Origin: an uncultured Acidobacteriota bacterium
GTDB lineage: Bacteria > Acidobacteriota > Blastocatellia > Pyrinomonadales > Pyrinomonadaceae
Assembly: GCA_902826505.1 (NCBI GenBank)
Contig: CADEFG010000102.1
Coordinates: 1-10,923 of the forward strand
DNA: 10,923 nt
Direction: 5' to 3'
The position numbers and the translations under genes are program-made. How positions within the stretch are numbered: the stretch's first letter is position 1; the number at the start of each line of letters is the position of its first letter. This document shows positions 5,997 to 10,923 of the stretch, one piece after another. The notes below the pieces were generated by a model that worked only from the letters and a program-made list of their open reading frames with translations, ran no database searches and was not told the origin of the DNA.

Positions 5997-7451
5997 TTAT
6001 TTCTCCAATTCAAATTTTTCCAACAACTTTTCAATTACCTTTTCGGTTCGCACACCGCGCGAACCTTTTACTAAAACCAAATCACCCGCTTGCACTTCGT
6101 CAATAAATTTTTCGCCCGCGACCGCCGAATTTTCGTAAAACCCGCCCGCGCTCAACCCGTTGTCTTTCGCGCCTTCGAGCATCTTTTCGGCAAGACCTTG
6201 CACACCGAAAAGTTTGTCAGCGCCGAGCGCGGCAATTTCTTTCCCGACTTCGTAATGAATCTGCGCCGCATTTTCGCCCTGTTCGCCCATTTCGCCCGCG
6301 ACAACGATCTTTCGCTTTGCTGAACCGGCGCCGTCCGCCATTGTTTTGACCATCGAGATCAAGGCTTTCGGATTTGAATTATAGGTATCGTTGATGACCG
6401 TAAAACCTTCGGCAAAATGCAGAATCTCACCGCGATTCGGCGGCGGCGCAACCGTCTTCAAACTTTCGGCAATCTCGGCAGCGGTCATCCCGAACGAAAT
6501 GCCGACCGCCGAAGCCGCGAGCGCGTTTAAAATATTATGTTTGCCGTTTAAGGGAAAAAGGACTTCTGCTGCGCCGGCGGGTGTTTGCAGCGTAAAATGA
6601 GTTTCGCCGAACCGCTCGAAACGGATGTTTTTTGCCATCACGTCCGCCTGCACGTCGATCCCGTAAGTCAGATTTTTCCCGTCGTGCCGGTCGCGCATCG
6701 CGAAAACGCGAAAATCGTCGGCGTTGAGCACTGCCGTGCCGCCCGATTTCATGCCTTCGATGAGCTCGGCTTTGGCTTTCGCGATGTTTTCAAGCGAACC
6801 GAGATGCTCGACGTGAACCGGCAAAACATTCAACACGACCGCGACATCCGGCGGCGTGATCCGGCACAGCCGCGCAATTTCGTTGTTCGGCGTCGACATG
6901 CCCATTTCCAAAACCGCCAGATCATAAGACGCATCCTTCGCCAGATTCAAAACCGTGATCGGCAAGCCCAGCCCGTTGTTGTAATTTTTGATGCTCCGCA
7001 AAACTTTTTTGCCGGAACTCGCCAAAACGTGCGCCGTTAGTTCCCGCGCCGTCGTTTTTCCCGCGCTGCCCGTCACGGCAACGACCGGTTTGTTCCATTC
7101 CAGATAAACGCCGTGCGCAAGCTTTTGAAACGCAGAAATTGCATCGTCGGCAAAAATCAATTTATCGGCGAATTTTTCGAGCTCCGCCTTGTGTTCGGCA
7201 AACCGGTCACGACGAACGACCGCCGCGACCGCGCCTTTTTCGAACGCCGCCGCGACGTATTTGGTCGAATCTTCAAAATCGCCGTTAAAGCAGTTATTTT
7301 TATATTCGGGCTGCGAAAGCGCAAAAAACACTTCGCCCGCCTGCAGCTCGCGCGAGTCAATGACAAACGAATTGACCTCGGCGCCCTGCAAAGCGGGATT
7401 TAGGGCGGAAGCGTCGGCTTCCATAAATTTTATCGCCTTTTCAAGTTTCAA
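5997..7451 (-). CDS. murF: MurF, UDP-MurNAc-tripeptide:D-Ala-D-Ala ligase
   Basis: Cytoplasmic ATP-dependent ligase that adds D-Ala-D-Ala to UDP-MurNAc-tripeptide, completing the pentapeptide precursor. The 484 residues include DSR near the N-terminus (32-34), the P-loop GSAGKTT (128-134), NYNNGLGLP (156-164), LEMGM (181-185), NVLPVHVEHLG (208-218), NADD (243-246), GKHNILNALAA (303-313), NDTYNSNPKA (354-363) and VKGSRGVRTE (461-470). NYNNGxGLP and TYNSNP separate it from MurE, which would show a DNPR motif. I chose the TTG at 7451, because GGGAAGAG lies 5 bases upstream and the first nine codons give the usual N-terminal helix; an in-frame ATG at 7424 would cut into it. The TTG overlaps the ftsI TGA by two bases, which suggests translational coupling. 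murE, which normally precedes it, is absent. Confidence 0.95.
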   Translation of the reverse strand: MKLEKAIKFMEADASALNPALQGAEVNSFVIDSRELQAGEVFFALSQPEYKNNCFNGDFEDSTKYVAAAFEKGAVAAVVRRDRFAEHKAELEKFADKLIFADDAISAFQKLAHGVYLEWNKPVVAVTGSAGKTTARELTAHVLASSGKKVLRSIKNYNNGLGLPITVLNLAKDASYDLAVLEMGMSTPNNEIARLCRITPPDVAVVLNVLPVHVEHLGSLENIAKAKAELIEGMKSGGTAVLNADDFRVFAMRDRHDGKNLTYGIDVQADVMAKNIRFERFGETHFTLQTPAGAAEVLFPLNGKHNILNALAASAVGISFGMTAAEIAESLKTVAPPPNRGEILHFAEGFTVINDTYNSNPKALISMVKTMADGAGSAKRKIVVAGEMGEQGENAAQIHYEVGKEIAALGADKLFGVQGLAEKMLEGAKDNGLSAGGFYENSAVAGEKFIDEVQAGDLVLVKGSRGVRTEKVIEKLLEKFELEK

Positions 7452-9505
7452 GTTTTCTCTTCCCGATCGTTGCCCGAAGATTTATTTTTCGGAATCTCGA
7501 TATTTAATACCGCCGTTTTTTGCTTCGCGCCGTTTTTATTATTTTTGGCGGGCGGCTTGTCTTCCTTTTTTGTTTCCTTCAGATCTTTCGGCTTTTCGGT
7601 GTCCGCGCTCTTTTTGTCGCTCTTTTCGACCTTCGCCGTTTTTTCCGAATCGCTTTCGCTTTTTAGCTTTACATCTTTAACCGCTGCCGCCGGTTCGACG
7701 TCCGACGGTATTTCTTCCGCCGTCAAAGAATCGAGCCGCGTATTTCCATCCGGCACGACGTTCAGTTCCGGCAAAACCTGTTCGGCAATATCGCGAAAAA
7801 CCGGCGCGGAAACTTGTCCGCCGTCGCGTGCGCCGCCCTGCGGTTCGTCCATCACGACCGCGATCACGACCGACGGATTATCCATCGGTGCCATCCCGAT
7901 AAACGACGAAACATATTTGCCCGAATCGACTTTTTTCAGCTTGGCGTTGTATTTCCAAGCCGTCCCGGTTTTTCCCGCCGAAGTATAGCCGTTTAGTTGC
8001 GCCCGTTTTCCCGTCCCGGTCAGGACGACCTGCCGCAGCATTTTTTTCAATGAACGCGCAGTATCAGCCGTCACAACCTGCGTTTTTTGCGCTTCGGTCG
8101 TACTGAACACCTTTCCGTCTGCACTTCGAATTTCTTTGATTATATGCGGCTGAACTCTGATACCGTCATTGGCAATTGTCGCGTAAGCCGACGCCATTTG
8201 CAACGCCGAAACACTAATTTCATAACCGATGCTCATCGAAGCCAAAGAGTCGCCGTTCCAACCTTTGGGCGAGCGCAAAATCCCGCCCGCTTCCGCCGGA
8301 AGTTCGATGCCTGTGAGCTGTCCGAAACCAAATCTTTGCGCGTAATTGTAAAAATTTTCCTTGCCCGACAGTAAACCGGTTTTGATCGCCGCGACGTTGC
8401 TCGAAACCGCCAGCGCTTCGTCGTAACCCATCCATTTGGTCGCGTGCGGATCGTTGAAACGATGTCCGGCAACCTCGATAAAACCTTTCGTGCAGTCAAC
8501 TTCGCCGTTCGGATTGATAATGCCTTCGTTGATCGCCGAGCCGTAGGTGACGAGCTTGAATACCGAACCGGGCGAATAACTGTCGTGAACCGTCCGGTTG
8601 ACAAAATTTTCGGGCGCGGCTTCGTTAAATTTGTTCGGATCAAACGTCGGATAATTTGCCATCGCCAAAATTTCGCCCGTCTGCGGAATCATCACGATCG
8701 CCATTCCCGATTTTGCGTTCGCCTCTTTGACGCCTTTTTCGAGCGCCTGCTCGACCTTGTACTGGATCGAATTGCTGATCGTCAGGACAACATTTTTCGG
8801 CGGTTCGCGCTCTTCGTCTTCGCTCGATTCGTCGTAAACTCTGCCGAGCCGGTCGCGGTCTTGCCAGCCTTTGATGACCGCGCCGCGCAAGATCTCTTCC
8901 TGCGATTGTTCGATGCCCGCGTTGCCGATGTCGTCCGCGTTGCTGAAACCGATCACCTGCGCGGCGAGCGTGTTATACGGATAACTGCGCTTTTGCTCTT
9001 CCTTCCAGTGAAGTCCGGCAAAGCGCGGCAGATCGGCTTTCTTTAGATCTTTGTTTTCGAGCGTTTCATTTAATTTCCGCGCCGCTTCTTCATCGAATTT
9101 GCGCGCCAGCCAAACAAATCTTTTGCCGGCGTCTTTGGCTTCCTTCAAAGGTTTTAAGATCTCCGCCGTTTTGACTTTCAAAGCCTTTGCCAGATCTTTC
9201 GCCGTCGTTTCGAGATCTTCGATCTCCGCCGGATCGGCATAGAGCGATTTGACCTTGACGCTCATCGCCAGAGCGCGCTCCGAGCGGTCGTAGATCGTCC
9301 CGCGAAGCTGTTTTTCCTTGACCGTATCGCGGCGCTGGTTGAGCGCTTTGCCGCGCAAAATCTCGTGCTGATTGATCTGCAAATGAACCAGCCGGACGCC
9401 GATCCCGCCGATCCAGAGAACGAACAAGGCGACGATCAGCATAAACCGCGTAAAAGCCGTCTGCATCGGATTTTTGAGTGTTTTTTTCTTGGCGCGTTTG
9501 GACAT
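7448..9505 (-). CDS. ftsI: FtsI (PBP3), septal peptidoglycan transpeptidase
   Basis: Class B penicillin-binding protein that cross-links septal peptidoglycan together with FtsW. Counting from the ATG at 9505 (685 residues): basic N-terminus, one membrane segment (about 21-42), RGTIYDR at the start of the pedestal domain (68-74), then the transpeptidase domain with SVFK (314-317, acyl-enzyme serine 314), SSN (368-370) and KTG (512-514). All three active-site motifs are intact. No PASTA domain is seen. After about residue 587 there is a ~100-residue low-complexity tail rich in Lys, Glu, Asp and Ser, longer than in usual FtsI. A TTG at 9571 would add 22 residues and begin 5 bases after the ftsL stop; I prefer the ATG because MSKRAKKK followed by the membrane segment is the usual arrangement, but neither has a strong Shine-Dalgarno. 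The 71-base gap to ftsL shows no other feature. Confidence 0.93.
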   Translation of the reverse strand: MSKRAKKKTLKNPMQTAFTRFMLIVALFVLWIGGIGVRLVHLQINQHEILRGKALNQRRDTVKEKQLRGTIYDRSERALAMSVKVKSLYADPAEIEDLETTAKDLAKALKVKTAEILKPLKEAKDAGKRFVWLARKFDEEAARKLNETLENKDLKKADLPRFAGLHWKEEQKRSYPYNTLAAQVIGFSNADDIGNAGIEQSQEEILRGAVIKGWQDRDRLGRVYDESSEDEEREPPKNVVLTISNSIQYKVEQALEKGVKEANAKSGMAIVMIPQTGEILAMANYPTFDPNKFNEAAPENFVNRTVHDSYSPGSVFKLVTYGSAINEGIINPNGEVDCTKGFIEVAGHRFNDPHATKWMGYDEALAVSSNVAAIKTGLLSGKENFYNYAQRFGFGQLTGIELPAEAGGILRSPKGWNGDSLASMSIGYEISVSALQMASAYATIANDGIRVQPHIIKEIRSADGKVFSTTEAQKTQVVTADTARSLKKMLRQVVLTGTGKRAQLNGYTSAGKTGTAWKYNAKLKKVDSGKYVSSFIGMAPMDNPSVVIAVVMDEPQGGARDGGQVSAPVFRDIAEQVLPELNVVPDGNTRLDSLTAEEIPSDVEPAAAVKDVKLKSESDSEKTAKVEKSDKKSADTEKPKDLKETKKEDKPPAKNNKNGAKQKTAVLNIEIPKNKSSGNDREEKT
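7457..7464 (-). promoter_or_regulatory. Shine-Dalgarno supporting the TTG start of murF
   Basis: GGGAAGAG on the minus strand, 5 bases before the TTG at 7451. It lies inside the last codons of ftsI and favours the TTG over the downstream ATG at 7424, which has only a weaker AAAAGG at a longer distance. Confidence 0.6.
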
Positions 9506-9576
9506 TTTGAATCTTTTTTGTGAATCGGAGCGCGGACGTTTTTGCCCGTCAAGGCTTATCCGACAAAACAATACTT

Positions 9577-10098
9577 TTACTTTTTGGCAATTTGCGTCGG
9601 AGATTTTTCTCTGACCTCTTTTTTGACGGTTTGCGTTTTATCTTTGAGAACGCCGTCTTTGCCGACTTTTTCAATGTTTTTTGTTTCCGAAGTTTTTTCA
9701 GTTCTGACCGCTTTCGGTTTTTCTTCGGAGTTTTTTACCGTTTGCGGCTTTTCATTTTTTTCGGCACTCGGACGAACGGTTTCAAAACTGCCGGCGGTCA
9801 TTTCCGTCAAACCGAGTTTTTTCGCGGCTTTTTGAATTTCAGCCGGCGACAGCGCAATTTCCTTCAGCAAAGTCAGCCGCCGCTTTTCAGTTTGCAGGTC
9901 TTCGATCTGCTTTTTCAAACCCGAGTTTTTGATCCCGAAATCGATCGAGGAAAAATGCGACCGCGCCGCCAGAAAAAATCCGCCGACCAGGAACACGCCG
10001 CAAACCAGCGTCAGCAAACAATAGCGCCACGGAATCGGGTCTTTTTCACGGCGAATCTTTTCCCTGTTTGAATTTTTCGGCAGGCTTCTTTTTTTCAT
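9577..10098 (-). CDS. ftsL: FtsL-like divisome protein with a charged C-terminal tail
   Basis: Bitopic divisome scaffold protein that works with FtsB/FtsQ and helps activate FtsW/FtsI. The 173-residue product has a basic cytoplasmic N-terminus (1-24), one membrane segment (about 26-46), a predicted coiled coil (about 54-82, with LKKQIEDLQTEKRRL) and the FtsL-type ending LSPAEIQKAAKKLGLTEMT (83-101). The assignment rests on this architecture and the position between rsmH and ftsI, because FtsL sequences diverge strongly. I chose the ATG at 10098 because GGAG lies 9 bases upstream; an alternative GTG at 10149 would overlap rsmH. Odd: about 65 extra residues (109-173) form a Lys/Glu/Thr-rich, probably disordered, periplasmic tail, making it longer than the ~100-120 residues usual for FtsL. 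FtsI next door has a similar tail. Confidence 0.85.
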   Translation of the reverse strand: MKKRSLPKNSNREKIRREKDPIPWRYCLLTLVCGVFLVGGFFLAARSHFSSIDFGIKNSGLKKQIEDLQTEKRRLTLLKEIALSPAEIQKAAKKLGLTEMTAGSFETVRPSAEKNEKPQTVKNSEEKPKAVRTEKTSETKNIEKVGKDGVLKDKTQTVKKEVREKSPTQIAKK

Positions 10099-10107
10099 AG
10101 CTCTCTT

Positions 10108-10111
10108 CTCC
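10108..10111 (-). promoter_or_regulatory. Shine-Dalgarno deciding the ftsL start
   Basis: GGAG on the minus strand, 9 bases before the ATG at 10098 and just after the rsmH TAG. It supports this ATG over the upstream GTG at 10149. Confidence 0.6.
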
Positions 10112-10117
10112 AATAAG

Positions 10118-10923
10118 CTAATTTTTTTGACAAACACGAAGTTTCGCACTTCGGGCGCGAGGATTTTCTGAAATTTCAGTTTCGCCCGGGATCAATGGTT
10201 TTCGCGTTAAAATTTCAACCTTTCGCTCGGCGCCGCAAACACATTGCGGCAGGCGCGGCGGGCACACGCATTTTCCCGCCAATTTCTGAAACGTCTGTTT
10301 CACAACGCGGTCTTCCAACGAATGAAACGTGATGATCGCCAGCTTTCCGCCCTCTTTCAAAACCTCGACCGCGTCGCGGATAAACTGTTCTAAAATTTCA
10401 ATTTCACGATTGACGGCGATTCGCAAAGCCTGAAAAGTGCGCGTCGCCGGATGAATTTTATCCTTCGATTTCCCGCGTCCGATCGCTTTTTCAACCGTTT
10501 CGGCAAGCTCCCTGGTCGTTTTCACCGCTTCGCCGAGCTCTCTTTTCCAAACGATGCGCCGCGCAATCCGCCGGGAAAATCTTTCTTCACCGAAGCGATA
10601 GATCAAATCGGCGATTTCCGCTTCCGAAAGCCTTTCAAGCAGTTCGGCGGCGGTTTCTTCGTCCGAACCGGCATTCATCCGCATATCGAGCGGCGCGTCG
10701 AACCGAAAACTAAAACCGCGCGCGGCATTGTCAAACTGCAGGGACGAAACTCCGAGATCGGCTAAAACGCCGCTCACTTTTTCGACCTTCGCTTCAATTA
10801 AAACCGTTTTGATTTCGGCGAAGTTGGCGTGAATGATCTTTACGCCGGTGCCAAAACTTACGAGTCTTGTTTTCGCCAGTTCGATCGCTTCCGGGTCCTG
10901 ATCGATGCCGATAACTGCCACAT
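10118..10923 (-). CDS. rsmH: RsmH (MraW), 16S rRNA m4C1402 methyltransferase (5' end cut by window)
   Basis: SAM-dependent enzyme that N4-methylates C1402 of 16S rRNA in the decoding centre; it is a standard early gene of the dcw cluster. The window holds about 268 codons. The first ~50 residues, with the N-terminal glycine-rich SAM loop, are missing, so the first visible codon (a GTG at 10921) is internal Val and not a start. Seen: VIGIDQDPEA near the cut end (the acidic SAM-ribose region), DLGVSS, RGFSFRFDAPLDMRMN, HPATRTFQALRIAVN, IITFHSLEDRVVK and the final ENPRARSAKLRV. A four-cysteine stretch (CVCPPRLPQCVCG) lies near the C-terminus, as in many relatives. It ends with TAG 19 bases before the ftsL ATG. 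Identification is secure. Confidence 0.95.
   Translation of the reverse strand, partial: VAVIGIDQDPEAIELAKTRLVSFGTGVKIIHANFAEIKTVLIEAKVEKVSGVLADLGVSSLQFDNAARGFSFRFDAPLDMRMNAGSDEETAAELLERLSEAEIADLIYRFGEERFSRRIARRIVWKRELGEAVKTTRELAETVEKAIGRGKSKDKIHPATRTFQALRIAVNREIEILEQFIRDAVEVLKEGGKLAIITFHSLEDRVVKQTFQKLAGKCVCPPRLPQCVCGAERKVEILTRKPLIPGETEISENPRARSAKLRVCQKN

Noticed and set aside
9506..9571. TTG start at 9571 for ftsI, adding 22 residues
   Set aside because: The extra residues are not FtsI-like and no Shine-Dalgarno favours it; the ATG at 9505 gives the usual basic N-terminus before the membrane segment. Not fully excluded.
9506..9576. Possible promoter or hairpin in the ftsL-ftsI gap (a TTGACG and a short GACG...CGTC pair)
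   Set aside because: No -10 box follows at a suitable distance and the stem is only four base pairs; nothing supportable.
10099..10149. GTG start at 10149 for ftsL
   Set aside because: It would overlap rsmH by 32 bases, while the ATG at 10098 has a GGAG at good spacing and a typical basic N-terminus.
10919..10921. GTG at 10921 as the start of rsmH
   Set aside because: It would remove the N-terminal SAM loop; the frame stays open to the window edge, so the gene is cut by the window and this Val is internal.

Overview
The window is one gene-dense, single-direction block of a dcw (division and cell wall) operon, read entirely from the minus strand. In transcription order, from high to low coordinates: rsmH (its first ~50 codons lie beyond the right edge), ftsL, ftsI, murF, mraY, an unassigned small lipoprotein, murD, a broken four-helix-bundle (S23/IVP family) gene, ftsW, and murG (its last ~50-60 codons lie beyond the left edge). 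Gaps are mostly under 75 bases, several genes touch or overlap, and no internal terminator or convincing internal promoter was seen, so co-transcription is likely. No gap exceeds 300 bases.

The genes form one pathway. MurF and MurD build the cytoplasmic UDP-MurNAc-pentapeptide. MraY transfers it to the lipid carrier, giving lipid I, and MurG adds GlcNAc, giving lipid II. FtsW polymerises lipid II at the septum, FtsI cross-links it, and FtsL belongs to the divisome scaffold that activates FtsW/FtsI. RsmH methylates 16S rRNA and is the usual first or second gene of such clusters.

The organism looks like a diderm bacterium: FtsI has no PASTA domains and a lipoprotein is present. The strongly enlarged MraY, moderate GC and gene style suggest Acidobacteriota (Blastocatellia-like), but this is recollection rather than a search result. 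Starts include TTG, and TGA is used as a normal stop.

Departures from a textbook dcw cluster: (1) murE is missing between ftsI and murF, which overlap directly; (2) MraY carries about 130 extra residues in its TM4-TM5 loop, predicted periplasmic; (3) a ~468-bp unit sits between murD and ftsW, with two inverted 32-bp arms of AGTC-type heptads around a dead S23-family gene, and one arm encodes the last residues of MurD; (4) an AT-richer lipoprotein gene lies between mraY and murD; (5) FtsL and FtsI both end in long Lys/Glu-rich tails; (6) MurG has MDSN where the family usually has HEQN. The best candidate for something poorly described is the heptad-arm/S23 unit.
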